Assembly (NCBI RefSeq): GCF_007671655.1
Contig: NZ_VCGX01000002.1
Span: 248,001 to 312,000 of the forward strand
From: Marinobacter piscis
GTDB lineage: Bacteria > Pseudomonadota > Gammaproteobacteria > Pseudomonadales > Oleiphilaceae
Reading direction: 5' to 3'
DNA length: 64,000 nt
The notes beneath the pieces were generated by a model, which worked only from the letters and a program-made list of their open reading frames with translations, made no database searches and was not told the origin of the DNA. This document shows positions 19,859-29,227 of the stretch, one piece after another; the first letter of the stretch is position 1; each line of letters opens with the position of its first letter. A program made the position numbers and the translations under genes.

Positions 19859-21013
19859 ATGCTTAACCTTAAAAGAGCAATCCTTGCTGTTTCTGTCGCT
19901 ATGCCCGTTGCTTTTGCGCACGGAGCAGAAGGAGTTGAGCTTCCCGACACGCTGGGCATGACGGCGTACGGCACAAACTCCGCCGGCTATAGCCAGATGG
20001 TGTCGATAGGCAATTTGCTGAAAAATGAGTACGACGTTTCCCTGAGGATATTGCCCGGCGAGAATGATGTTTCACGGATGACGCCTCTGAAGTTGGGCCG
20101 CGTTCCGTTTTGTGCGTGTGGTATTGCCGCTTTTTATGGCGCAGAGGGGGTTCTGTTATTTGCCGATGAAAACTGGGGGCCTCAGCCTTTGCGCGTGATT
20201 ACCACGTCGATAGCTGATTTTGGCCTGAGCATCGCCGTAGCAGGTGATGTAGAGGCAGAAACGCCCTATGATCTGAGAGGTAAGCGCGTTAGTTATCTGC
20301 GTGGTGATGATGCTAACAACCTGGGCACTGAAGCCATGCTGGCATTTGGTGACCTGACCTGGGATGACGTCGAGCGCGTCGAGTTCCCGGGCTACGGACG
20401 CTCCTTTGATGGCATGGTTGCTGATCAAAGTGATACCGCTTTTACCGTAACCGTTGCTGGTGGCCCTCAGAAACTTGCTGCCAGCCCCCGTGGCATCACC
20501 TGGCTCACTCTTGACCCGGAAGACAAAGAGGGCTGGGCACGGTTACAAAAAGTTGCTCCTTATTTTCAGCCGCACCAGGTTACCCAGGGTGCGGGGATAG
20601 ATGAGGACAATCCCTGGACAGGCTCCAGTTATCCGTACCCTATCGTGGTTGCTAACGCAGATACCGACAAAGCACTGGCAAAAAGTCTTGTAAAGGTTTT
20701 TACAGAAGACTATGACAAATACAAAGATGCGGCGCCGGGTAATAGTGGCTATGCGCTTGAAAGCCAGAATATGGAATGGGTTGTGCCTTTCCATGATGCG
20801 GTTGTCGAGTATTACAAGGAAATAGGTCATTGGACTGAGGAAATGCAGGCGCACCAGGACAAGCTTGTACACAGGCAAAACACGTTACTGGATGCGTGGG
20901 CGGAGTTTACTTCCGGCGACACTCCCGATTCGGAAGATGCATTTCGGGATGCGTGGATGAAAGCGAGAGCAGCAGCTCTGAAAGCGGAAGGGTTGGATCC
21001 AATCTTTACCTGA
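19859..21013 (+). CDS. TAXI-family TRAP transporter solute-binding protein
   Basis: A 384-residue periplasmic binding protein with a signal peptide (cleavage near AFAHG/AEG, residue 20-24). The fold matches TAXI proteins: an opening strand with YGTNSAGYSQM, the conserved stretch RMTPLKLGRVPFCACG, DLRGKRVSYLRGDD and the C-terminal helical region. It is larger than the usual 320-350 residues because of the C-terminal extension (about 345-384). TAXI proteins bind organic acids or amino acids such as glutamate. The permease gene follows after 67 bases. Confidence 0.88.
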   Translation: MLNLKRAILAVSVAMPVAFAHGAEGVELPDTLGMTAYGTNSAGYSQMVSIGNLLKNEYDVSLRILPGENDVSRMTPLKLGRVPFCACGIAAFYGAEGVLLFADENWGPQPLRVITTSIADFGLSIAVAGDVEAETPYDLRGKRVSYLRGDDANNLGTEAMLAFGDLTWDDVERVEFPGYGRSFDGMVADQSDTAFTVTVAGGPQKLAASPRGITWLTLDPEDKEGWARLQKVAPYFQPHQVTQGAGIDEDNPWTGSSYPYPIVVANADTDKALAKSLVKVFTEDYDKYKDAAPGNSGYALESQNMEWVVPFHDAVVEYYKEIGHWTEEMQAHQDKLVHRQNTLLDAWAEFTSGDTPDSEDAFRDAWMKARAAALKAEGLDPIFT

Positions 21014-21080
21014 GTTTGATTCTAACTCTGGCGGGGGCGCAGCCGCGTCCCTGCCATTATTTTCACTGGAGTTCCGCATA

Positions 21081-23069
21081 ATGACGCATGCATCTGCACA
21101 GGCGAAACAGAAAGTCTCCGGCATTCGGCAATTACCAGAGGGCTGGCTCTGGGTGCCCCGTGTTTTTACCCTTGTCCTGACCCTGCTGGCAATCGACTAT
21201 CTTTTCAATCTGCAGCTGATAAACCTGGTGACGCAGCTTGAAAGTCAGTTTTTTTATGTTGTAGTAGCGCTGATGCTGCCGCTGGTTTTTCTCTTGTGGC
21301 CGATGAACCGCTTTGCAGCAACACACAAGGTCCCCTGGTACGACATTTTACTGTTTGTTACGTCCTTCGCGATCTGTAGTTTTTTTGTTCTTAATGCAGG
21401 GCAAATACTTGACCGCGGATGGGAGTACAGTGCGCCGCAGTATGCTGTCGTAATGAGCTTCTTGTTCTGGCTTACAGTTGTGGAAGCAATTCGACGTGCG
21501 GGCGGATTGCCTATCGCGATTATTGTCGGGTTAGCGAGTCTTTACCCTATTTTTGCAGATGTGGTCCCCGGCCCGATACAGGGCTTTCCATCAAACCCGG
21601 AACAGACAGCCGTTTATTTGGCCATGAGCCGCGAAGGCATCATGGGGATCCCGCTTCAGGCTTTTGCCAACCTGGTTATCGGATTTCTACTGTTTGGCGT
21701 TGCTTTACAAAAAACCGGTGGGGGGAAGTTTTTTATTAATCTGGCTTTTGCGCTGCTGGGACATGTACGTGGCGGACCGGCGAAAGTGGCGGTTTTTTCC
21801 AGTGGATTAATGGGGTCTATGAGCGGCAGTGTCATTACGAACGTCATGACTACCGGGGTAATGTCCATTCCGGCAATGCGCCGTGTGGGGTTTAGCAAGT
21901 CGTATGCTGCAGGCGTGGAAGCGTGTGCCTCAACGGGGGGCGTACTGATGCCGCCGGTCATGGGGGCGACAGCTTTCATTATGGCTGCGTTTTTGAACAT
22001 ACCCTATGGAACCATTGCGCTCGCCGCCGTTGTGCCTTCGGTGCTGTATTTTCTGGGATTGTTTATTCAGATCGATGCCTATGCTGCTCGCTATAATCTT
22101 CAAGGGCTGTCAGCAGAAGAGCTGCCTTCATTAAGTCGCACCCTCAAAGAAGGGTGGTACTTTATTTTTGTATTCGGTTTGTTGATCTGGATGCTCTTTT
22201 TCCTGCGTCAGGAGGCAACCGCACCTTTCTATGCAACGGCGCTCTTGCTTATCATCAATCAGGTTTTACCTTATGAACGCTGGGCTTTTCAGGACGTTAA
22301 AGACTTCTTCTTTGATTCCGGAAAGTTGTTTGCGGAACTTATTGCAATCCTTGCGGGGGTCGGTCTTTTAGTGGGCGCTTTGTCGGTAACAGGGCTCTCA
22401 GGCACAATCGCTAATGATCTGATCTACCTGGCGGGTGGCAATACTTTAGTACTGTTATTGATGGGGGCGCTGACAAGCTTCATTCTTGGGATTGGGATGA
22501 CGGTAACGGCCGCTTATATCTTTCTGGCCGTAGCGCTGGCGCCTGCGCTTATCAATGGCGGAGGTATGGAACCCCTGGCCGTTCACCTGTTTATACTTTA
22601 CTGGGGTATGCTGAGTTTTATTACGCCGCCTGTGGCGCTTGGCGCCTTTGCCGCTGCAACCGTTGCCGGTGCCAAACCCATGGAAACCGGGTTTCACGCA
22701 ATGCGTCTGGGCAGCGTTATTTATTTTATACCTTTCTTGTTTGTACTGAACCCTGCGCTGATTTTCCAGGGCAGCTGGGCCGAAATTTCCATTGTTATGG
22801 TTCAGGCTTTGTTGGGCGTATTCCTGATTGCCGGTTCTATGCAGGGCTGGCTGCTTGGAATAGGCACTCTGGCCAGAGGCGGGGCATTGCAGTGGCTTGT
22901 CCGAATTGCTCTGATCTTTGGAGGGTTATTATTGGCTGTCCCGGGTGGTGATCCTGTCCCTCTGAGTAATGTACAACTGTCACTTATAAGTGCGGCTCTT
23001 ATTTTGCCTGCCCTTATTGGTGTGAAACTTATTCAGCGACGAGTGTCCGGAATAGCCTCCGCTGTCTGA
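21081..23069 (+). CDS. TRAP transporter fused permease (DctQM type, TAXI system)
   Basis: A 662-residue membrane protein with roughly 16 or more hydrophobic segments. The N-terminal part (about 20-180) corresponds to the small DctQ-like subunit, and the rest to the large DctM subunit with GSMSGSVITNVMTTG, ACASTGGVLMPPVMGATAF and YWGMLSFITPPVALGAFAAA, all typical of TRAP large subunits. The fused format is standard for TAXI systems. Together with the upstream binding protein it forms a Na+- or H+-driven importer. Confidence 0.92.
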   Translation: MTHASAQAKQKVSGIRQLPEGWLWVPRVFTLVLTLLAIDYLFNLQLINLVTQLESQFFYVVVALMLPLVFLLWPMNRFAATHKVPWYDILLFVTSFAICSFFVLNAGQILDRGWEYSAPQYAVVMSFLFWLTVVEAIRRAGGLPIAIIVGLASLYPIFADVVPGPIQGFPSNPEQTAVYLAMSREGIMGIPLQAFANLVIGFLLFGVALQKTGGGKFFINLAFALLGHVRGGPAKVAVFSSGLMGSMSGSVITNVMTTGVMSIPAMRRVGFSKSYAAGVEACASTGGVLMPPVMGATAFIMAAFLNIPYGTIALAAVVPSVLYFLGLFIQIDAYAARYNLQGLSAEELPSLSRTLKEGWYFIFVFGLLIWMLFFLRQEATAPFYATALLLIINQVLPYERWAFQDVKDFFFDSGKLFAELIAILAGVGLLVGALSVTGLSGTIANDLIYLAGGNTLVLLLMGALTSFILGIGMTVTAAYIFLAVALAPALINGGGMEPLAVHLFILYWGMLSFITPPVALGAFAAATVAGAKPMETGFHAMRLGSVIYFIPFLFVLNPALIFQGSWAEISIVMVQALLGVFLIAGSMQGWLLGIGTLARGGALQWLVRIALIFGGLLLAVPGGDPVPLSNVQLSLISAALILPALIGVKLIQRRVSGIASAV

Positions 23070-23078
23070 AGTAGCTCT

Positions 23079-23097
23079 GGGCTCAGGGGTAGAGCCC
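23079..23097 (+). terminator. Hairpin after the TRAP permease gene
   Basis: GGGCTC pairs with GAGCCC around a 7-base loop, starting 9 bases after the permease stop. No T run follows, so a terminator role is only possible; it sits between convergent genes. Confidence 0.3.
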
Positions 23098-23141
23098 GGC
23101 CTGACGCTTTCGGGGTGTCAGCCAGGGCTCGTTTTATGCCG

Positions 23142-23741
23142 TCAGAGTCGCCTCCAGATCAGCACCCGGTTATTCGCCGGCATCTCAAAATCGGCCTCCA
23201 GCACCAGCTCGTTCTGATCAGCGACTTCCTTCAGATCTTCGATGTCCCGGATTCCCATAGCCGGATTCTGTTGCTTCAGATACCTATTGAATTGCTGGTT
23301 GCTGGCGCTGGTGAACTGCCCGTTGTAATTGAAGGGGCCGTACAGGCAGAAGGCTTCTCCTTGCTGCAGGTGTGCAGATACGCCCCTGAACATTGCCTTA
23401 ACATCCTCCCATGACATGATGTGGGCTGTATTTGCAGAAAACACACCATTGATGGGCGGCAGGTTCCAGTTGCTCTGATTAACATCCAGAGCCAGGGGTG
23501 TATTAATATTGTCGAGGCCGGAGTCTTCAATCCAGGGCAGGCACAACTGGTAATTATCCGGATGATCACTGGGCTGCCAGGTCAGGTGGGGCAGGTGCCG
23601 GGCAAAGTGCACCGCGTGCTGACCGGTGCCTGTGCCTATCTCCAGCACGGTACCCGGGCTGGTGAATACGGCCGTGAGTTTTTCGAGAATCACCTGTTTG
23701 TTATTCTCACAGGCTTGGGAGTAGGGTTTATTTTCAGACAT
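23142..23741 (-). CDS. DUF938 family SAM-dependent methyltransferase-like protein
   Basis: A 199-residue class I methyltransferase fold: VLEIGTGTGQHAVHFA is the SAM loop (about residue 37), SDHPDNYQ the acidic strand, and FSANTAHIMSW and LYGPFNYNGQFT are the diagnostic DUF938 motifs. The substrate of this family is not known. It diverges from the fructosamine kinase-like gene with an 86-base gap. Confidence 0.9.
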   Translation of the reverse strand: MSENKPYSQACENNKQVILEKLTAVFTSPGTVLEIGTGTGQHAVHFARHLPHLTWQPSDHPDNYQLCLPWIEDSGLDNINTPLALDVNQSNWNLPPINGVFSANTAHIMSWEDVKAMFRGVSAHLQQGEAFCLYGPFNYNGQFTSASNQQFNRYLKQQNPAMGIRDIEDLKEVADQNELVLEADFEMPANNRVLIWRRL

Positions 23742-23827
23742 GGGTGATCCTCATTGTTGCTGAGCGCTTGAGAAAACAGACTGTACAGGAATCTAACCTT
23801 TGCAGGCCTTAGTGTCCAAGGAGAATC

Positions 23828-24601
23828 ATGGTGGGTGTCTTTACCAAACACAATCATACCGGGCATGCGGATGCGTTGACCTGTGAGGCGCAGGGGCTGG
23901 AGGCGTTGAGATCGGCCCTTCACGATGCCGCAGTATGCGACATCCGGGTTCCCGAGGTGTTGAGTGTAACTGAATCGGAGATGGAGATTACTGCGATTGC
24001 GTCCGGGCCTGCTTCCCGCGCCACGCTTGAGATGCTGGGTGAGGGGCTTGCGCATATGCACAAAGCGGCCTGGTCACACTATGGCTGGGATCGGGACAAT
24101 TACATTGGGCTGTCTGTGCAGCCAAATCGCTGGTCCCGGAACTGGGGTGAGTTTTTTGTGCAGGACCGCCTGGGCTACCAGGTTTCTCTGCTCCGGGAGC
24201 CTTCCCTGAGAACGCTGTTTGGTGACATTCTTAACAATTACGGGGACGCTCTGGCCCGCTGGCTGACAGAGCATTGTGCCCACCCCAGTTTGTTGCACGG
24301 TGATCTATGGAGTGGCAATGCGCTGTTTGATACCCGGAACCCCTGGCTGATTGATCCGGCGGTGTACTGTGGCGACCGGGAGGCCGACATCGCAATGACT
24401 GAGATGTTCGGCGGATTCGGGCCGGCGTTCTATGAGGCGTATGACCGGGTATACCCCCGTTCAGGGGTATACCGGCAGAAGCGGGAAATCTACAACCTGT
24501 ACCATTATCTGAACCACTTGAATCTGTTTGGCTCCGGGTATCTGGAAGAATGCCGGCGTGGCTTTTCAGAGTTAAAAAGTATTGCTAAAAGTAGTTCATA
24601 A
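23828..24601 (+). CDS. Fructosamine/ketosamine-3-kinase family protein, short N-terminus
   Basis: A 257-residue aminoglycoside-phosphotransferase-fold kinase. The catalytic loop LLHGDLWSGN (about 157) and the metal-binding IDPAVYCGDREADIAM (about 175) are intact, and a candidate beta-3 Lys is present in VFTKHNH. Compared with enteric YniA, about 40 N-terminal residues are missing, including the glycine-rich P-loop-like strand. A good AAGGAG ribosome site precedes ATG 23828, so the short form appears genuine. Family members phosphorylate fructosamines or ribulosamines for protein deglycation. Confidence 0.82.
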   Translation: MVGVFTKHNHTGHADALTCEAQGLEALRSALHDAAVCDIRVPEVLSVTESEMEITAIASGPASRATLEMLGEGLAHMHKAAWSHYGWDRDNYIGLSVQPNRWSRNWGEFFVQDRLGYQVSLLREPSLRTLFGDILNNYGDALARWLTEHCAHPSLLHGDLWSGNALFDTRNPWLIDPAVYCGDREADIAMTEMFGGFGPAFYEAYDRVYPRSGVYRQKREIYNLYHYLNHLNLFGSGYLEECRRGFSELKSIAKSSS

Positions 24602-24645
24602 TATATTGATATAATTACTTTTAGGCATCCAGGCTGAAGAAACTT

Positions 24646-24996
24646 TCATCCGACGACGCCAGACTCAAGAATGCCAGTCTGGCGTATCAGCATATAGGCA
24701 GCCGTGCCTGCGGCTATAGAGAGCAGGGCGTTGCGGCGCCAGAGGTGAACAATTACCACAAGTGCGCCTGCCAGAATGGCATCCAGCCCTGGCACTGTTG
24801 CCGACCAGTCTGCCGAACGCTGTAAAAACACAGTGGCCAACAGTGCCATAACCGCAGCGGGCAGGTACCGGCCCAGATGCTTGATCAGCGGGTGCTCGGT
24901 ATGACGCTCAAAAAACAGAAACGGTATGATCCGGGTTGCAAACGTGGCAACTGCAGACACCGTAATAAAAGCGATGAGGTAGGTGGTATCAGACAT
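24646..24996 (-). CDS. azlD: Branched-chain amino acid export subunit AzlD
   Basis: The small membrane partner of AzlC. Starting at ATG 24996 (MSDTTYLIAFITV) it has 116 residues and four hydrophobic segments, with the AzlD motif FATRIIPFLFF and ALLATVFLQ. Its start overlaps the azlC stop by 8 bases, which indicates translational coupling. The frame stays open for 22 codons upstream but that would lie inside azlC. Confidence 0.88.
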   Translation of the reverse strand: MSDTTYLIAFITVSAVATFATRIIPFLFFERHTEHPLIKHLGRYLPAAVMALLATVFLQRSADWSATVPGLDAILAGALVVIVHLWRRNALLSIAAGTAAYMLIRQTGILESGVVG

Positions 24997-25696
24997 GGCT
25001 GCTCTCCGTACCGGATCTGCTTCGCATGCTACGGTATTGAAGCAGGAGTACCGCCGTAACAATGGCTATGGCACCGATCAGCTGATGCGCGGCTGGCAAC
25101 AGAATCATGGCAACGCCGGCTGCCGCCGCCCCGGTCCAGACCGGAAAAGCGTCGCCCAGAGCCTTGAGTTGTTCGATGGTCAGAACGATGAACAGTGCCA
25201 CCAGCGCAAATTCAATCCCGGTACTGTCGAATACTACATTGCGGCCTAAAACCGCTCCCAGGGTACAGCCAATCACCCAGTAAACCTGGTTGAATGCGGT
25301 TATGCGAAAATCAATATCCTGTTCATGGGCCTTATCATGCGACCGAATGCGGGTGGTAAGCATGGAGTAGGTCTCATCAGTGAGGCCGAAAATCAGATAC
25401 AGCTTACGCCAACCGGCACCGCGGAACTGCCCGAGCAGCGACAGTCCAAAAAACAGGTGGCGGGCATTGAGTACAAACATGGCAATGAATACTTCCAGCA
25501 TGCCGGCACTGGCTGCCAGCAGGCTCACCGCCAGAATCTGACCGGCCCCCGCATAAATGACCAGGCCCATAAGCGGGGCGGCCCACCATGCATAATCCAG
25601 TTGCGTGGTAAACAAAACCCCGAAGGCCATGCCCAGGGGGATATAGCCGAACAGAATAGGCAGTGTGAGGCGAAAGACCTGAGAGTTCATTAGCAT
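24989..25696 (-). CDS. azlC: Branched-chain amino acid exporter subunit AzlC
   Basis: A 235-residue membrane protein of the AzlC/YgaZ family, with ILFGYIPLGMAFGVLF at the start, MGLVIYAGAGQILAVSLL, and FVLNARHLFFGLSLLGQFR, all family hallmarks. With AzlD it exports leucine/valine analogues. ATG at 25690 is an alternative start two codons in. Confidence 0.92.
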   Translation of the reverse strand: MLMNSQVFRLTLPILFGYIPLGMAFGVLFTTQLDYAWWAAPLMGLVIYAGAGQILAVSLLAASAGMLEVFIAMFVLNARHLFFGLSLLGQFRGAGWRKLYLIFGLTDETYSMLTTRIRSHDKAHEQDIDFRITAFNQVYWVIGCTLGAVLGRNVVFDSTGIEFALVALFIVLTIEQLKALGDAFPVWTGAAAAGVAMILLPAAHQLIGAIAIVTAVLLLQYRSMRSRSGTESSHV

Positions 25697-25809
25697 CCAA
25701 ACAGTTTGAAAACCGGCAATAATAAAGAATCACTCGGGTTTTTGAAAGTGGGAAAGACTTCTCCTGAGGCAGCATAATCCTTAAGATACATCTATAGAAA
25801 GGAGACACT

Positions 25810-26067
25810 ATGAATCACGAAGCGGGGCACCAGCCGCAACCAGACCCCCGGGAAGAAAAATTTATTGTAGACAAGGATTTACTGTCCGAAGATCAGCTAT
25901 TGGGATTGGCTGAAGAGTACTGTACCCGCTACCATGGTCTGAACGATACGGAAAACCCCATGGATGAGCGCAGCCGGGTGCTGGCAGCGGTAACGCGGGG
26001 CGATCTGGTGGTCTGGTTTGACCCGGTTGAAAATACAGCAAGCCTGGGGGTGCCTGAGCAGTCGTAA
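25810..26067 (+). CDS. YheU/UPF0270 family small protein
   Basis: An 85-residue acidic protein preceded by an AAAGGAG ribosome site. After a Pro-rich N-terminus, the core (VDKDLLSEDQLLGLAEEYCTRY, then SRVLAAVTRGDLVVWFD and ENTASLGV) matches the pattern of the UPF0270/YheU family. The function of that family is unknown. It is a lone gene between azlC and gacA. Confidence 0.72.
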   Translation: MNHEAGHQPQPDPREEKFIVDKDLLSEDQLLGLAEEYCTRYHGLNDTENPMDERSRVLAAVTRGDLVVWFDPVENTASLGVPEQS

Positions 26068-26159
26068 ACCCTGACAGAGATTGCGGTTTACACCTACACG
26101 GGCGCAGCAGTAAGCGGTACAATCGCGCTGACTTTTCAAAGCGGTGGGCGAGGTAGAAT

Positions 26160-26819
26160 TTGATCAGAGTACTGGTAGTTGATGATCATGAGCTGGTTCG
26201 TTCCGGCATAACGCGGATGCTGGCTGATAATCCCGATATTGATGTCGTGGGCCAGTGCTCCTCTGGTGAAGACGCCATCGACTTCGTGCGCAATGAGCGC
26301 CCGGATATTGTTCTGATGGACATCCGGATGCCTGGCATTGGCGGCCTTGAAGCCACTCGTCGAATCCTGCGTATTGATGACAGTATCCGGGTTATTGTGG
26401 TGACTGTCTGCGATGACGATCCATACCCGGTTCGCGTTATGCAAACCGGCGCCTCCGCCTATATCACCAAAGGGGCGGATATCTGTGAGATGGTTCGGGC
26501 TATTCGCATGGCCCACTCGGGGCAGAGGTACGTCAGCCCGGAAATCGCCCAGAAAATGGCACTTAAACAACTGTCCGGTGAACCGGAAGAAGATGGCGAA
26601 CTGACCCTATTTGACCGGCTGTCTGAGCGCGAGATGCAGATTGCCATGATGGTGGTCGAATGCCAGAAGGTTCAGGATATTTCCGATAAATTATGCCTGA
26701 GCCCGAAAACCGTGAACAGCTATCGCTACCGCATCTTTGAGAAGCTGGACATTTCCAGTGATGTTGAGTTGGCCTTGATGGCTGTCCGGCTTGGATTGCT
26801 CGATGCCCACCAAGTCTGA
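26160..26819 (+). CDS. gacA: Response regulator GacA/UvrY
   Basis: GacA, with sensor GacS, activates small RNAs that sequester CsrA/RsmA. The 219-residue product has the receiver domain with phospho-acceptor Asp54 in VLMDIRMPG, and a LuxR-type helix-turn-helix (LSEREMQIAMMV ... CLSPKTVNSYRYRIFEKL). The start codon is TTG at 26160, giving MIRVLVVDDHELVRSG as in Pseudomonas GacA. The gene overlaps uvrC by 17 bases, the classic gammaproteobacterial arrangement. Confidence 0.96.
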   Translation: MIRVLVVDDHELVRSGITRMLADNPDIDVVGQCSSGEDAIDFVRNERPDIVLMDIRMPGIGGLEATRRILRIDDSIRVIVVTVCDDDPYPVRVMQTGASAYITKGADICEMVRAIRMAHSGQRYVSPEIAQKMALKQLSGEPEEDGELTLFDRLSEREMQIAMMVVECQKVQDISDKLCLSPKTVNSYRYRIFEKLDISSDVELALMAVRLGLLDAHQV

Positions 26820-28668
26820 CCCCAGCACCGATGAGAGCCGCAGAGAGTTTGATAGCAAAAACTTTCTGAAACAGCTTACAGAACGTCCAGGCGTCTACCG
26901 TATGTATGACGACGGCGGCGCCATCCTGTATGTAGGTAAAGCCGGAAACCTGAAAAAGCGGGTCAGCAGTTACTTCCGCAAGAGCGGCCTGGCGCCGAAA
27001 ACAGAAGCCCTGGTTGCGAAGATTGCATCCATTGAAGTCACGATTACCGGCAGCGAGACCGAGGCTCTGCTGCTGGAGCAGAACCTGATTAAATCGTTAC
27101 GACCTCCCTACAACATTCTGCTCCGGGACGATAAATCCTACCCTTATATTTATGTATCCTCCCACAAGGACTATCCATCACTGACGTTCCGTCGTGGGCG
27201 CACAAAAAAAGGTGGGGGAACCTGGTACGGCCCGTTTCCAAGCTCGGGAGCGGTAAAGGAAAGCCTTAATGTATTACAGAAGGTTTTCCGTATAAGATCC
27301 TGTAGTGAAAGCTTTTTCAGAAACCGGTCTCGCCCATGCCTGCAGTACCAGATCAACCGCTGTACTGCGCCCTGCGTGGGGTTTATCTCTCCTGAGGATT
27401 ACCAGCAGGATATACGCCACGCCACCATGTTTCTCGAAGGCAAAAACCCGGCTATCATTCGCGATTTGATGGACGCCATGGAAGCCGCCTCCCAAAATCT
27501 GCAGTTTGAAAAAGCCGCAGCCTACAGGGATCAGATTAATCATCTGCGCCATGTTCAGGAGCAGCAGTCGATTGAGGGTGAGGGCGGAGATGCCGATGTC
27601 GTCGCCATTGCCCAGGATGCCGGCGTTGTCTGCATCGTAGTAATTATTGTGCGTGGCGGCAGAGTGTTGGGCACGAAAGATTATTTTCCCAGATACTCGC
27701 TTGAGCAGTCAGAAGGGGATCTGTTAAGCGCGTTTCTGGGGCAGTACTATTTTGGGGGCAACACCCGTCGTGAGATTCCCAGAGATATTCTGGTTCCGGT
27801 GGATGTAGAGGGGCAGGCGTTGCTGTCCCAGGCGTTGTCCGATGCCGCAAACCGCGAGGTGCGCATACGTAAAAATGTTCGGGGCGAGCGTCGGCGGTGG
27901 CTGGAACTGGCCATGACGAACGCCCGGCAAACGCTGCTTACCCACATTGCCAGCAAAGAAACCGTGTATCGTCGCTTGCTGGCGCTGCGTGATATGTTGG
28001 AGCTGGTGGAAACACCCTCGCGAATGGAGTGTTTCGACATCAGTCACAGTCATGGTGAACACACGGTCGCATCCTGTGTGGTTTTCGATGAAAATGGCCC
28101 CAGAAAAAGCGACTACCGGCTTTATAATATCAACGACGTAACCGCCGGGGATGATTACGGCGCTATGCGCCAGGTGCTCACCCGCCGTTACCGTCGAATG
28201 GTGACCGGTGAGGGCAAGCGCCCGGATCTTGTTTTTATTGATGGGGGCAAGGGCCAGCTCAACATTGCCCGGGAAGTGTTTGACGAATTAGGAATTTCGG
28301 ATATTCCGCTGATAGGTGTGGCCAAAGGCGTTACCCGCCGTGCCGGCATGGAGCAACTGATTGATGCCATGACCGGCGACGTGTTTCGGGTACCAGCCGA
28401 CTCGCCGGCATTGCACCTGATCCAGCATATAAGGGATGAATCCCACCGCTTTGCGATTGCCGGCCACCGTGCCGGGCGGGACAAAAAGCGCCGCCAGTCG
28501 ACGCTGGAGGGCATAGAAGGGGTCGGCCCCAAACGCCGCCGGGAACTTATACGGTACTTTGGTGGTATTCAGGAACTACGCAAAGCCAGCATTGACGAGA
28601 TGGCCAAGGTTCAGGGCATCAGCAAGGCGCTGGCTGAAAATATATACGCAGCTTTGCACAACGAGTAA
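26803..28668 (+). CDS. uvrC: Excinuclease ABC subunit C
   Basis: UvrC makes both incisions in nucleotide excision repair. With ATG 26803 it has 621 residues: the GIY-YIG nuclease at the N-terminus (PGVYRMYDDGGAILYVGKAGNLKKRV), a Cys-rich patch (SCSESF, RPCLQYQINRCTAPC), the UVR motif near residue 210, the RNase H-like second nuclease (CFDISHSHGEHTVAS, FIDGGKGQL) and terminal helix-hairpin-helix repeats. All catalytic regions look intact. It is coupled to gacA upstream and followed by pgsA. Confidence 0.97.
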   Translation: MPTKSDPSTDESRREFDSKNFLKQLTERPGVYRMYDDGGAILYVGKAGNLKKRVSSYFRKSGLAPKTEALVAKIASIEVTITGSETEALLLEQNLIKSLRPPYNILLRDDKSYPYIYVSSHKDYPSLTFRRGRTKKGGGTWYGPFPSSGAVKESLNVLQKVFRIRSCSESFFRNRSRPCLQYQINRCTAPCVGFISPEDYQQDIRHATMFLEGKNPAIIRDLMDAMEAASQNLQFEKAAAYRDQINHLRHVQEQQSIEGEGGDADVVAIAQDAGVVCIVVIIVRGGRVLGTKDYFPRYSLEQSEGDLLSAFLGQYYFGGNTRREIPRDILVPVDVEGQALLSQALSDAANREVRIRKNVRGERRRWLELAMTNARQTLLTHIASKETVYRRLLALRDMLELVETPSRMECFDISHSHGEHTVASCVVFDENGPRKSDYRLYNINDVTAGDDYGAMRQVLTRRYRRMVTGEGKRPDLVFIDGGKGQLNIAREVFDELGISDIPLIGVAKGVTRRAGMEQLIDAMTGDVFRVPADSPALHLIQHIRDESHRFAIAGHRAGRDKKRRQSTLEGIEGVGPKRRRELIRYFGGIQELRKASIDEMAKVQGISKALAENIYAALHNE

Positions 28669-28675
28669 CAAACCT

Positions 28676-29227
28676 ATGAACTTACCGAACCTGCTCACAC
28701 TCTCCCGTATCCTGATGATCCCGGTTTTCGTGGTGGTGTTTTTTCTCCCCATGAAATGGAGTTATATGGTCAGTGCGGGCATCTTCGGGCTGGCGGCGTT
28801 AACCGACTGGCTGGATGGGTATCTGGCCCGCAAGCTTGATCAGAGTACACCGTTCGGCGCCTTCCTTGACCCGGTCGCCGATAAATTGATGGTTGCAGTC
28901 GCACTGGCGGTTCTGATTCAGGAATATTCGGCGATTTTGCTGACCATTCCTGCGACCGTGATTATCGGCCGGGAGATTGTGATTTCCGCATTGCGTGAGT
29001 GGATGGCAGAAATCGGCAGCCGTGCAAGTGTGGCAGTCTCCTACATAGGTAAAATCAAAACCACTGCGCAAATGGCCGCCATTGTTGGCCTGCTGGCGTT
29101 CCCTCCGGGGCAGTTTCTGTCGGACCTGTCTATCGGGTTGTTGTATGTGGCGGCCATACTGACGCTCTGGTCGATGGGGCTTTACCTCAAGGCAGCCTGG
29201 CCGGACCTGTTTCCCCGGAAGGATTAG
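28676..29227 (+). CDS. pgsA: CDP-diacylglycerol-glycerol-3-phosphate 3-phosphatidyltransferase
   Basis: PgsA makes phosphatidylglycerol phosphate, the precursor of phosphatidylglycerol and cardiolipin. I start at ATG 28676 (MNLPNLLTLSRI), 7 bases after uvrC. The 183-residue membrane protein has the complete CDP-alcohol motif, D-G-x2-A-R, then G-x3-D-x3-D, seen in DWLDGYLARK and FGAFLDPVADK. Its stop overlaps the convergent lipoprotein gene by 4 bases. Confidence 0.96.
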   Translation: MNLPNLLTLSRILMIPVFVVVFFLPMKWSYMVSAGIFGLAALTDWLDGYLARKLDQSTPFGAFLDPVADKLMVAVALAVLIQEYSAILLTIPATVIIGREIVISALREWMAEIGSRASVAVSYIGKIKTTAQMAAIVGLLAFPPGQFLSDLSIGLLYVAAILTLWSMGLYLKAAWPDLFPRKD

